From an uncultured Clostridia bacterium (lineage in GTDB: Bacteria; Bacillota; Clostridia; Oscillospirales; Oscillospiraceae): DNA of 6,886 nt. The notes below the pieces were generated by a model. It did no database searches, was not told the DNA's origin, and saw only the letters and a list, made by a program, of their open reading frames with translations. Both the position numbers and the translations under genes were made by a program. Positions 1 to 6,650 of this stretch are shown here, in pieces (positions within the stretch are counted from its first letter, which is position 1; every line of letters starts with the position of its first letter). The DNA lies in NCBI GenBank assembly GCA_945927915.1, contig CAMEMX010000078.1, positions 1-6,886 on the forward strand, written 5' to 3'.

Positions 1-1106
1 GCCGTGAGGATCAGATAGAAGGTCATCGAGGCGTCCGCCGTCTTGACGCCGAGCCATAGCTCGTTCATCCGCTGCGTGCCCTCCTCGGACAGGGCACTGA
101 ACGAATCGCCGCGCGCAAGGATCTCCGGCGCGGGATAGGCGATCGGGCTTTCGGTCATTTCCGGATCCATATACTCCTTTGCGGCGGAGTAGGGCGTGGA
201 ATAGCCGAGATAGTCCAGATTCTGCCCGCAGATCTCCGGTGAGATCAGGAAATTGATGAACAGCTCGGCTTCCTTCTTGTGCTCGCTGCCCTTCGGGATG
301 CAGATCGCGTCGACAAAGAGGTTGAAGCCCTCCTCCGGCAACAGAAATGCCAAATCGGGGTTCTCCTGCACCATATAGAGGTAGTCGCCGGCGTAATACG
401 GCGCGATCCATGCCTCGCCACGCCCCATCTTGTCGAAGATCTGATCCATGACATACGCCTGCACCAGGTTCTTTTCCTCGCGAAGCTTTTGCGCAGCGGA
501 GGTAAGCTCGTCCGGGTCTTCGGAGTTGATGCTCAGACCCAGCTCAAACTGCGCGATGGCAAATGCGTCGCGCGGATTGTCAAACATGAGGATCTTGCCG
601 GCGTAGGAGGGGTTCCACAGAAGCTCCCAGCCGGTAACGTCCTCTTCGCGGACATAGCGCGTGTTGTAGATGATGCCGACGCAGCCCCAGGTATAGGGGA
701 CGGAGTAGCGGCTTTCGGGATCGTAGGAGGGGTTGCGGAAGCTCTCGTCGAGATAGGCGGCGTTGGGGATATTGGAATAGTCCAGCGGTTCGAGCATATC
801 CTCCGCGATCAGCTTTTCGACCATATAGTCCGACGGGAAGATGACGTCGAAGGACGAGCCGCCGGTCTTGAGCTTGGTGTACATACTCTCGTTGCTGTCA
901 AAGGTCATATAGTTGACCTTGATGTTGGGGTAAGCCGCTTCAAACTCCGCGATGACGTCGATGCTCTCGTCCGTGCCGTCGGAGATATACTGGCCCCAGT
1001 TATAGACATTGATCGTCACGGTCTCGTCTGCGGCCTGAACCGGTGCGGGAAGGACGGACAAAAGCAGCAGCGCAGAGAGGATAAGCGCGGTCACACGTTG
1101 TTTCAT
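1..1106 (-). CDS. potD: Polyamine ABC transporter substrate-binding protein PotD (3' end cut by window edge)
   Basis: Extracytoplasmic spermidine/putrescine-binding protein that delivers polyamine to the PotABC importer. 368 codons are visible, still open at the left edge; the family is usually about 350-370 residues, so little is missing. Residues 1-25 form a signal peptide (KQR, a leucine-rich core, then VQA|A), fitting signal peptidase I. Mature-protein landmarks match PotD: YNWGQY (35-40), SNESMYTKL (71-79), FDVIFPSDY (86-94), SVPYTWG (135-141), IPKGSEHKKEAELFINFL (270-287). The start is fixed by AGGAGG eight bases upstream and by an ATGA overlap with the potC stop, so translation is probably coupled. 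Oddities: there is no lipobox cysteine, although Gram-positive binding proteins are normally lipoproteins, and two tryptophans that stack on ligand in E. coli PotD seem to be Tyr and Phe here. The family call is secure; whether the ligand is spermidine, putrescine or a related amine is not. Confidence 0.93.
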   Translation of the reverse strand, partial: MKQRVTALILSALLLLSVLPAPVQAADETVTINVYNWGQYISDGTDESIDVIAEFEAAYPNIKVNYMTFDSNESMYTKLKTGGSSFDVIFPSDYMVEKLIAEDMLEPLDYSNIPNAAYLDESFRNPSYDPESRYSVPYTWGCVGIIYNTRYVREEDVTGWELLWNPSYAGKILMFDNPRDAFAIAQFELGLSINSEDPDELTSAAQKLREEKNLVQAYVMDQIFDKMGRGEAWIAPYYAGDYLYMVQENPDLAFLLPEEGFNLFVDAICIPKGSEHKKEAELFINFLISPEICGQNLDYLGYSTPYSAAKEYMDPEMTESPIAYPAPEILARGDSFSALSEEGTQRMNELWLGVKTADASMTFYLILT

Positions 1107-1927
1107 ATACCGCGCCTCCTGACTGCCGCAACCTTGCGGCGCTTGCTCCTGTCGCGTGCCTGCAGGAGATTCATCGTGACCATCAGGATCAGAATGACCA
1201 GGAACATCAGCGTGAACATGGCGTAGACCTTCGGCTGGATCGGCTTTTTGGTGTAGCTGTAGATCTCGACAGGCAGGGTGACGAAGCCGGAGCCGGTGAC
1301 GAAATAGGAGATCACAAAATCGTCGAGCGACATCGTAAACGCCATCAGAGCGCCCGAGACGATGCCGGGCATGATCTCATGCAGCGTGACCTTGAAGAAC
1401 GCTTGCGTAGGCGTGCAGCCGAGGTCAAGCGCGGCTTCCGTCAGGTCGGGGTCCATCTGCGCGAGCTTCGGCATGACGTTCAGGATGATATACGGCAGGT
1501 TGAAGGTGATGTGCGCGATCAAAAGCGTCCAGAAGCCGAGGATCGAGTTGATGCGCAGCATCATGCCCAGAAACGCGAACAGCAGCGCCATTGAGACACC
1601 GGTGACGATCTCGGGATTCGTCATCGGGATGTTCGTCACCGTCATCACCGCGGAACGCAGCCTACCGCGCATCCGGAAGATGCCAAGGGCGGCGGCTGTG
1701 CCGAGCACGGTGGCGATCAGACTGGAGAGCACGGCGATGATCAGGGAATTGCGCAGGAGCATGAGCAGCGTGTCGTCCTGAAACAGCTCTTTGTAGCGTG
1801 AAAGTGTGAAGCCCTTGAACACCGCGATGTCCATGCCCTTGTTAAATGACGCAACAGCCAGCACGACCATCGGGATATAGAGGAAAATAAAGACAAGGAT
1901 GGTGAAATATTTATTGAATCTTCTCAT
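1103..1927 (-). CDS. potC: Polyamine ABC transporter permease PotC
   Basis: Second inner-membrane permease of the spermidine/putrescine importer; it pairs with PotB to form the channel and docks on PotA. The 274 residues (normal length) hold about six membrane spans, near 8-28, 58-85, 95-122, 128-150, 186-208 and 236-256. The cytoplasmic EAA coupling loop is at 164-189 (EAALDLG...IMPGI), followed by MSLDDFVISYF (199-209), a strong PotC hallmark. The C-terminus is a basic tail (RDRSKRRK, then RRR). The start codon shares ATGA with the potB stop and its own Shine-Dalgarno is weak (GGTG), so it probably relies on ribosomes finishing potB. Its stop again overlaps the potD start by ATGA. One oddity: within the EAA loop the family's usual Leu-Pro is Leu-His (residues 182-183). 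Confidence 0.95.
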   Translation of the reverse strand: MRRFNKYFTILVFIFLYIPMVVLAVASFNKGMDIAVFKGFTLSRYKELFQDDTLLMLLRNSLIIAVLSSLIATVLGTAAALGIFRMRGRLRSAVMTVTNIPMTNPEIVTGVSMALLFAFLGMMLRINSILGFWTLLIAHITFNLPYIILNVMPKLAQMDPDLTEAALDLGCTPTQAFFKVTLHEIMPGIVSGALMAFTMSLDDFVISYFVTGSGFVTLPVEIYSYTKKPIQPKVYAMFTLMFLVILILMVTMNLLQARDRSKRRKVAAVRRRGI

Positions 1928-2742
1928 AATGTCACCATGCTTTCTTCCGCGTCCTCGCTCGTGAAGCGGTTCATGATACCGACGCAGACAAAAATGAGCA
2001 CCATCAGAACGAGCGACAGGGCGGCGCCGAGATTGGGGTTATACGCGGCCTTGAACTGCGACTCGATCACGTCGCCGATCAGGATCGTGCCGGGTGAGCC
2101 GAGCTTTTGCGAAATGTAGAAGGTCGACACAGCGGGGACGAAGACCATCGTGATGCCGGAGACAATGCCGGGAACGGACAGGGGAAGCGTCACGCGGGTG
2201 AAGACCCGGCGGCTGTTGCAGCCCAGATCCTGCGCGGCCTCGATCAGCCGCGGGTCGATCTTCATAATAACGGTGTAAAGCGGCAGGATCATATAGGGCA
2301 GATAGTTATACACCATGCCTAAAATGACCGCGCCGTTGTTGCGGATGAGCGGCAGGGGAGAAAGGCCAAGCGTGCGGATGAAGTTGTTGATGATGCCGGT
2401 GTCGTCGAGCAGGGCGACCCATGCCAGCGTGCGCAGCAGAAAGCTCATGCACATCGGCAGCATGATGAGCATCTGCAAAAGACGCTGGGTCGTAGGCTTG
2501 CAGTGCGCGATATAGTAGGCGACGGGATAGCCGATCAGCAGGCAGATCAGCGTCGCAAAGATGCTCAGCCAGATCGAGCGGAGGAAGATCGGCCAGTAAT
2601 CGACGAAATTCGCAAGATTGGCGAGGGTAAATTCACCTGTAATAGAGTCAGTCAGCGCATAGTACAGCACGACGCCGAGCGGGACGATCGTGAACAGCAC
2701 CATCCAGAGAATATACGGACCGGAAAGCCACTTACTCTTCAT
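1924..2742 (-). CDS. potB: Polyamine ABC transporter permease PotB
   Basis: First inner-membrane permease of the spermidine/putrescine importer, partner of PotC. I start it at the ATG at 2742 (272 residues, beginning [13 protein letters not shown]) because GGAGG lies nine bases upstream and the protein then opens directly into the first membrane span, as in the family. An in-frame ATG at 2802 would add 20 basic residues and overlap potA by 71 bp. About six membrane spans lie near 9-29, 57-79, 91-111, 138-158, 191-211 and 238-257. The EAA coupling loop is at 168-193 (EAAQDLG...LPLSVPGI), intact with Leu-Pro. With the chosen start it overlaps the end of potA by 11 bp, and its TGA overlaps the potC ATG. 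The C-terminus is acidic (TSEDAEES). Confidence is high for family, slightly lower for the exact start. Confidence 0.94.
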   Translation of the reverse strand: MKSKWLSGPYILWMVLFTIVPLGVVLYYALTDSITGEFTLANLANFVDYWPIFLRSIWLSIFATLICLLIGYPVAYYIAHCKPTTQRLLQMLIMLPMCMSFLLRTLAWVALLDDTGIINNFIRTLGLSPLPLIRNNGAVILGMVYNYLPYMILPLYTVIMKIDPRLIEAAQDLGCNSRRVFTRVTLPLSVPGIVSGITMVFVPAVSTFYISQKLGSPGTILIGDVIESQFKAAYNPNLGAALSLVLMVLIFVCVGIMNRFTSEDAEESMVTL

Positions 2743-3856
2743 CTTCGCCGCCCTCCGCGTCCGCGATTTCGTCATATTCCGCGGAATAGGAGCTGTAGTC
2801 ACCGAACATACCGGAGTACTCGCTCTTGTGCATGATGTGGATATCCTCGGGGTTCAGACGGATGCCGATATACGAGCCGACAGGGCAGTAGTCCGTCGTC
2901 TGGATGAGCCATTTGAAGCCCTTGAAATCGACGATGGTGTCGTAGTGCACGCCCTTGAAGGTGACGGACGTGACTGTGCCGCAGAGGTGACCCTCGTCCG
3001 CGCTGACGATGTCGATGTCCTCCGGGCGGATGACGACGTCGACCGGCTCATTCTTATCAAAGCCTTTGTCAACGCACTTAAACTGTCTGCCGAAGAATTT
3101 GACGCGGCAGTCGTCGAGCATGATGCCGTCGAGGATGTTCGATTCTCCGATAAAATCCGCGACGAACGCATTTTTCGGCTCGTTATAAATATCCTCCGGG
3201 GTGCCGATCTGCTGGATGCGGCCCTTGTCCATGACGACGATGGTGTCGGACATGGTCAGCGCTTCCTCCTGATCATGCGTAACATAGATGAACGTGATGC
3301 CCATTGCCTGCTGGATGCGCTTGAGCTCATTCTGCATATCCTTGCGCAGGCGCAGGTCGAGCGCGCCGAGCGGCTCGTCGAGCAAAAGCACCTTCGGCCG
3401 GTTGACGAGGGCGCGGGCAATGGCAACGCGCTGCTGCTGACCGCCGGACAGGGAAGTGATCTTGCGGTTCTCGAAGCCCTTCAGGGACACGATCTCCAGC
3501 ATTTCCGTGACGCGGTCGTCGATCTCCTGCTCGGAGTGCTTCGCAATACGCAGACCGAAAGCGATGTTGTCATAGACGTCAAGGTGCGGGAACAGCGCAT
3601 AGCGCTGGAACACCGTGTTGATGCGCCGCTTGTAGGCCGGAACATCGTTGATGCGCTTGCCGTCAAACAGAACGTCGCCGGATGTCGGCGTCAAAAAGCC
3701 GCCGATCACGCGCAGCGTGGTCGTCTTGCCGCAGCCGCTTGGGCCGAGCAAGGTGAGAAATTCCTTATCCTTAATGTAAAGATTGATGGAATCAAGGATC
3801 CTTTCACCGTCGAATTCCATCACAAGATCTGTTAAGCGGATCAGCTCCTGGGACAT
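2732..3856 (-). CDS. potA: Polyamine ABC transporter ATP-binding protein PotA
   Basis: Cytoplasmic ATPase that energises polyamine import through PotBC. At 374 residues it is close to E. coli PotA (378). Motifs in order: Walker [10 protein letters not shown] (38-46), Q-loop FQRYALFPH (83-91, Q84), signature LSGGQQQR (136-143), Walker B LLLLDE (156-161, catalytic E161), D-loop GALD (164-167) and H-loop H194 in YVTHDQEEA. The linker FIGESNIL (235-242) and IRPEDI (276-281) mark the C-terminal TOBE-type regulatory domain of the PotA/MalK class. The last 14 residues are strongly acidic, a lineage-specific tail. It is the first gene of the potABCD operon. The start at 3856 has GGGGGAGG ending four bases upstream, a strong but closely spaced ribosome site. 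The Q-loop has Arg after Gln where many homologues have Ser. All catalytic residues are present, so it should be active. Confidence 0.97.
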   Translation of the reverse strand: MSQELIRLTDLVMEFDGERILDSINLYIKDKEFLTLLGPSGCGKTTTLRVIGGFLTPTSGDVLFDGKRINDVPAYKRRINTVFQRYALFPHLDVYDNIAFGLRIAKHSEQEIDDRVTEMLEIVSLKGFENRKITSLSGGQQQRVAIARALVNRPKVLLLDEPLGALDLRLRKDMQNELKRIQQAMGITFIYVTHDQEEALTMSDTIVVMDKGRIQQIGTPEDIYNEPKNAFVADFIGESNILDGIMLDDCRVKFFGRQFKCVDKGFDKNEPVDVVIRPEDIDIVSADEGHLCGTVTSVTFKGVHYDTIVDFKGFKWLIQTTDYCPVGSYIGIRLNPEDIHIMHKSEYSGMFGDYSSYSAEYDEIADAEGGEDEE

Positions 3857-3890
3857 TTATCCTCCCCCATTTCAAAATCGTAGTCATTGA

Positions 3891-3907
3891 TCCGGCGCGC
3901 AGCCGGA
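3891..3907 (-). promoter_or_regulatory. Small hairpin in the potA leader
   Basis: A perfect inverted repeat TCCGGC-gcgca-GCCGGA (6-bp stem, 5-base loop) lies between the predicted pot promoter and the potA ribosome site, inside the expected 5' leader of about 60 bases. No U-tract follows, so it is not an intrinsic terminator. It could stabilise the mRNA or bind a protein, or be chance; the stem is short but wholly GC-paired at its core and stands out against AT-rich surroundings. Confidence 0.4.
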
Positions 3908-3922
3908 AATACTCTGATGTGA

Positions 3923-3951
3923 AATATATAAATAATTTGCACAAAAGTCAA
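3923..3951 (-). promoter_or_regulatory. Predicted sigma-A promoter of the potABCD operon
   Basis: On the minus strand, TTGACT (3951-3946, 5 of 6 to consensus -35) is followed after exactly 17 bases by TATATT (3928-3923, 5 of 6 to consensus -10). Transcription would start near 3916, giving a leader of about 60 bases before potA at 3856. The spacer is AT-rich. This is the best promoter match on this strand in the intergenic region; no transcript data support it. Confidence 0.7.
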
Positions 3952-3961
3952 GGTTTCTTCG

Positions 3962-3984
3962 ACATAAAAACACATATTTTATGT
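3962..3984. promoter_or_regulatory. Perfect 8-bp inverted repeat, possible operator
   Basis: ACATAAAA (3962-3969), 7 bases, TTTTATGT (3977-3984): a perfect palindrome with 8-bp arms. It sits about 11 bp upstream of the -35 of the pot promoter, roughly -46 to -68 from the predicted pot start, a place typical of activator sites. It is about 100 bp upstream of the divergent promoter. The surroundings are very AT-rich, so a chance palindrome is possible. I do not recognise the motif as a known regulator's site. Confidence 0.4.
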
Positions 3985-4052
3985 AATTTCTATAAAATTC
4001 TTTTCTTTGATGCGGGAATGACGAAAATAGATAGGTGTCATAGATTTTTTGC

Positions 4053-4081
4053 TGGATTTATTGCGCTGTATATGCTATAAT
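4053..4081 (+). promoter_or_regulatory. Predicted extended -10 promoter of the E2-like membrane protein gene
   Basis: A perfect TATAAT (4076-4081) is preceded by TGC (4073-4075), giving an extended -10 (TGnTATAAT). Seventeen bases upstream is only a weak -35 (TGGATT, 4053-4058, 3 of 6), which is common where the extended -10 compensates. Transcription would start near 4088, leaving a leader of about 49 bases before the ATG at 4137. Confidence 0.75.
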
Positions 4082-4092
4082 TCACGCAGAAA

Positions 4093-4119
4093 GGCTTTCC
4101 GCGGGGGAGCGCGAGAGCC
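4093..4119 (+). promoter_or_regulatory. Possible leader hairpin before the E2-like gene
   Basis: GGCTTTC (4093-4099) pairs with GAGAGCC (4113-4119) with one G-U pair. After a bulged C, GCG (4101-4103) pairs with CGC (4110-4112), leaving the loop GGGGAG. It would occupy most of the predicted leader and end five bases before the ribosome site AGAGAGG (4124-4130). It may be structural or incidental; no known riboswitch pattern is visible. Confidence 0.25.
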
Positions 4120-4136
4120 AGAAAGAGAGGGATTCG

Positions 4137-5618
4137 ATGAATACTCAGGTCAGATACTATGTCAGCCGGAAAAACCCGCTGACGTGGCTCTCCGCGCTGA
4201 TGGCAGTCGGCGCGTTCGTGCTGCAGATTCTCGCGCTTTGCTTCGGTGAGGCGGGCCTGCTCAGCACGGCGAATGTTTGGTTCCAGAAGGTGCTGCCGAT
4301 GGCGGTGGCGCTTGGCTTTGCCGAGATCGTGCTGGTGCGCGGCCCGAAGGAATTCTACCGCAGCTCCAAGCCCGTCTTTTGGGCGTGCGTCTATTTTGCC
4401 CAGATCGCGCTGGACTGGCACCTGCGATTCAAGGCCGATCCGTCCCTGATCGCAACGGTGGGTGGCGCGTATTCTCTTTTTGCCTATGCGCGCTACGTTG
4501 CCGTCTGCTGGATCCTTTATCTCGTGTTTTATGTCGTTTACCGCCTGTATATCACGGGAAAATTCCGCCATGTCTTCGTCCTGAACATCATCACGCTGTT
4601 GCCTGTTGCGATCCTCGCCTATGACTTCGCCGCAGAATGCAGCCGCATTCCTACATACGAGTTGTTCGATAAGCTGTCGAACGTCCTTCTGGCCGCCGCG
4701 CTTTGTACTGCGACGCTGGCCATGCGTGCCTTCTGCGACGGCAAGTATCACCGCACCTGGGGCGACCGTGCCGACGGACGCCGCCTGCGCACGCTCGATC
4801 CGATGAACCTCGTCGCCGGCTATATCATGCCCGACCGCAACGACGCCTGCAACAGCATTCAGGACACCATCGAGATCGGCGCCGTCGAGCGCTACATCCA
4901 CAAAAAACGCGCGGAGGGACTGGAGGACTTCGGCCTGATGCACGTTTTCCTCGCGGCCTATGTGCGCTGCGTGGCAAAATATCCCGGTCTGAACCGCTTC
5001 TTCTCCGGCCAGCGCGTCCACCAGCGCGACGATGACATCGCCTTCACCATGACGGTCAAGAAGGAAATGCGCGTCGACGGCCCGGAGACGACCATTAAGC
5101 TCCATCTTTCCCCGAGCGACACCGCCGAGGATGTCTACCGTAAGCTCAACGCGGTGATCGAAGAGGTCAAAAACACGCCGCTGGACAGCAGCTTTGACCG
5201 CGTCGCGGGCCTGCTTGCGAGCATTCCCGGCCTGCTGCTGAAATTTGTCGTCTGGTGTCTGAAGGTCGCGGACTATTTCGGTAAGCTGCCGCGCTTCCTC
5301 ACGGAACTCAGCCCGTTCCACGGCTCTGTCATCTTCACCTCGATGGGCTCCCTCGGCATTCCGCCGATCGTGCACCATCTTTACAATTTCGGCAACCTGC
5401 CGGTCTTTGTCGCGTTCGGCAGAAAGTATCGCAAGACCGAACTGGAGCCGGACGGCACTCCGGTCACGCGCCGCTATGTCGACTTCTGCATGAATCTCGA
5501 CGAACGCACGGTCGACGGCTTCTATTATGCGACCGCCCTCAAGTATTTCCGCAAGATCATGCGCGCGCCCTCGCAGCTTGACAACCCGCCGGATGAAATC
5601 GTCCGCGATATTGACTGA
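4137..5618 (+). CDS. Membrane-anchored E2-like acyltransferase-fold protein with Glu in place of the catalytic His
   Basis: Function unknown. The protein has 493 residues in two parts. Residues 1-200 are hydrophobic with about five or six likely membrane spans (near 17-37, 50-68, 79-95, 115-138, 145-165 and 180-198). Residues 217-485 resemble the catalytic domain of 2-oxoacid dehydrogenase E2 and chloramphenicol acetyltransferases: LNRFFSGQR (285-293), IAFTMTVKKEM (301-311), IFTSMGSLGIPP (399-410), PVFVAFGRK (422-430) and DERTVDG (455-461). That last motif corresponds to E2 DHRxxDG, but the catalytic His is Glu456, while Asp460 and Gly461 remain. There is no lipoyl or E1/E3-binding domain and no dehydrogenase neighbour, so it is not a working E2 subunit of a standard complex. 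A hydrophobic stretch near 355-380 is unlike ordinary E2. I recall similar clostridial proteins with the same Asp-Glu-Arg motif, which would make the change a family trait. The start has AGAGAGG six bases upstream; the gene is monocistronic, between its own promoter and terminator. Confidence 0.85.
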   Translation: MNTQVRYYVSRKNPLTWLSALMAVGAFVLQILALCFGEAGLLSTANVWFQKVLPMAVALGFAEIVLVRGPKEFYRSSKPVFWACVYFAQIALDWHLRFKADPSLIATVGGAYSLFAYARYVAVCWILYLVFYVVYRLYITGKFRHVFVLNIITLLPVAILAYDFAAECSRIPTYELFDKLSNVLLAAALCTATLAMRAFCDGKYHRTWGDRADGRRLRTLDPMNLVAGYIMPDRNDACNSIQDTIEIGAVERYIHKKRAEGLEDFGLMHVFLAAYVRCVAKYPGLNRFFSGQRVHQRDDDIAFTMTVKKEMRVDGPETTIKLHLSPSDTAEDVYRKLNAVIEEVKNTPLDSSFDRVAGLLASIPGLLLKFVVWCLKVADYFGKLPRFLTELSPFHGSVIFTSMGSLGIPPIVHHLYNFGNLPVFVAFGRKYRKTELEPDGTPVTRRYVDFCMNLDERTVDGFYYATALKYFRKIMRAPSQLDNPPDEIVRDID

Positions 5619-5624
5619 TAATGT

Positions 5625-5661
5625 AAATGCCGCCTCTCCGCTTGACGGAGAGGCGGCGTTT
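5625..5661. terminator. Strong intrinsic terminator shared by convergent genes
   Basis: A perfect 12-bp GC-rich stem, GCCGCCTCTCCG (5629-5640) with CGGAGAGGCGGC (5646-5657), encloses a 5-base loop. It starts 11 bases after the stop of the plus-strand gene. On the plus strand it is followed by GTTTT, and AAAT before it pairs with GTTT after it (one G-U), extending the stem to about 16 bp. It also lies just past the stop of the convergent carbamate kinase gene; in that direction the tail is ATTTAC, so it may end both transcripts, better on the plus strand. Confidence 0.9.
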
Positions 5662-5673
5662 TCGATCTTACAG

Positions 5674-6603
5674 TTACAGATGCACGATGGTGCCGGATTC
5701 GCCCTTGACGGCCTTGCCCGCGTTTTCCAGCGAGGCAATGATCGCCTGACCGCCGGTCTTTGCGAAGGAGATCGCCGCCTTGACCTTCGGCAGCATCGAG
5801 CCGGGGGCAAAGTGGCCCTCACCGCAATACTGCTCGGCCTGCTCGACGGTCATCTCGTTGAGGCTCTCCTGGTTGGGCTTGCCCCAGTTGATGCAGACGC
5901 GGTCAACGGCGGTCAGGATGACCAGTGCGTCGGCCTTGACAAGCTCTGCCAGCTTCGCGGAGGCGAAGTCCTTGTCGATGACGGCGGGTGTGCCGTAGAG
6001 CTTGCCGTCCCTGCGCACGACGGGGATGCCACCGCCGCCGACGGTGATGACGACGCAGCCGTCCTTGATGAGGGCGTTGACGGTGTTCTTCTCAATGACG
6101 TCGATGGGCTTCGGGGAGGGGACGACCTGACGGTAGCCGCGGCCGGCGTCCTCGACCATCGTATAGCCCTTTTCCGCGGCAATGCGGTCGGCGGTCTCCT
6201 TGTCGTAGAAGGCGCCGACGGGCTTGGTCGGATTCTGGAAAGCAGGGTCGTTTTCGTCGACGAGCACCTGTGTGACAACGGTTGCGACGTCCTTGACGAT
6301 GCCGCGCGCGGCAAGCTCATTGCCGATGGCGTTTTGCAGATGGTAGCCGATGTAGCCCTGGCTCATTGCGCCGCATTCGGGGAAGGGCATATCGGACTTG
6401 ATGGCTTTTGCCTCGGCGGCGGTGGCCATGCCGAGGTTGATCATGCCGACCTGCGGGCCGTTGCCGTGCGCGATGACGACCTCGTTGCCCTGTTCGATCA
6501 GGTCGACGATGGGCTTGGCGGTCTCGGTGACGAGAGCGAGCTGCTCATAGGGGGTATTGCCCAGCGCGTTTCCGCCGAGGGCGATCACGATTCTTTTAGA
6601 CAT
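5674..6603 (-). CDS. arcC: Carbamate kinase
   Basis: Cytoplasmic enzyme that transfers phosphate from carbamoyl phosphate to ADP, giving ATP and carbamate (which decays to ammonia and CO2): substrate-level phosphorylation in arginine or ureide/purine breakdown. The 309 residues match the family's usual 310 or so. Motifs: GGNAL (10-14), HGNGPQVG (46-53), GAMSQGYIGY (78-87), VDENDPAF (115-122), TKPVG (126-130, K128), GRGYRQVVPSP (154-164), GGGGIPV (189-195), IDKDFASAKLA (209-219, K211) and GSMLPKV (268-274, K273). The three lysines match the positions I expect for active-site lysines of the enterococcal enzyme. I start at 6603 because AGAGG lies seven bases upstream; an ATG at 6621 adds six residues but has no ribosome site and includes the Shine-Dalgarno itself. 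It lies 55 bases after a carbamoyltransferase gene on the same strand, which would supply its substrate. No truncation or missing motif. Confidence 0.97.
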   Translation of the reverse strand: MSKRIVIALGGNALGNTPYEQLALVTETAKPIVDLIEQGNEVVIAHGNGPQVGMINLGMATAAEAKAIKSDMPFPECGAMSQGYIGYHLQNAIGNELAARGIVKDVATVVTQVLVDENDPAFQNPTKPVGAFYDKETADRIAAEKGYTMVEDAGRGYRQVVPSPKPIDVIEKNTVNALIKDGCVVITVGGGGIPVVRRDGKLYGTPAVIDKDFASAKLAELVKADALVILTAVDRVCINWGKPNQESLNEMTVEQAEQYCGEGHFAPGSMLPKVKAAISFAKTGGQAIIASLENAGKAVKGESGTIVHL

Positions 6604-6626
6604 TTTCTTACCTCTTATCATGGTCA

Positions 6627-6650
6627 GAGCGGGAGCGTGCGCTCCCGCTC
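6627..6650 (-). repeat. Intercistronic hairpin between the carbamoyltransferase and carbamate kinase genes
   Basis: A perfect inverted repeat GAGCGGGAGC (6627-6636), 4-base loop, GCTCCCGCTC (6641-6650) fills nearly half of the 55-base gap. In the direction of transcription it is followed by TGACC rather than a run of U, so it is not a classical terminator. It may act as an mRNA-stability or processing hairpin that sets the relative amounts of the two products, or as a weak terminator. It ends before the arcC ribosome site, leaving that exposed. Confidence 0.65.

Noticed and set aside
279..1226. 315-codon plus-strand open frame opposite potD
   Set aside because: Antisense shadow: its composition mirrors potD codons, and it has no domain and no ribosome site, while the minus strand encodes a full signal peptide and a PotD body.
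2690..3835. 381-codon plus-strand open frame opposite potA
   Set aside because: Low-complexity Asp/Val/Ala/Leu composition typical of an antisense frame; the opposite strand has every ABC ATPase motif.
3857..4136. Riboswitch or small RNA in the divergent intergenic region
   Set aside because: The predicted leaders are only about 50-60 bases on either side and show no known aptamer pattern; the rest is AT-rich promoter DNA.
4137..5618. Calling this gene a pyruvate/2-oxoacid dehydrogenase E2 subunit
   Set aside because: There is no lipoyl domain, no subunit-binding domain and no E1/E3 genes nearby; the N-terminus is membrane-spanning and the catalytic His is Glu.
4038..5822. 594-codon open frame on the minus strand opposite the E2-like gene
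   Set aside because: It is rich in Arg, Asp, Ala and His with no recognisable domain, runs through a strong terminator and covers both promoter-proximal and convergent regions. The plus-strand gene has a promoter, ribosome site and conserved motifs. Long antisense frames are expected from GC-rich third positions.
6627..6650. Intrinsic terminator after the carbamoyltransferase gene
   Set aside because: The stem is strong but is followed by TGACC on the transcribed strand with no U-run, and arcC directly follows on the same strand without a visible promoter of its own.
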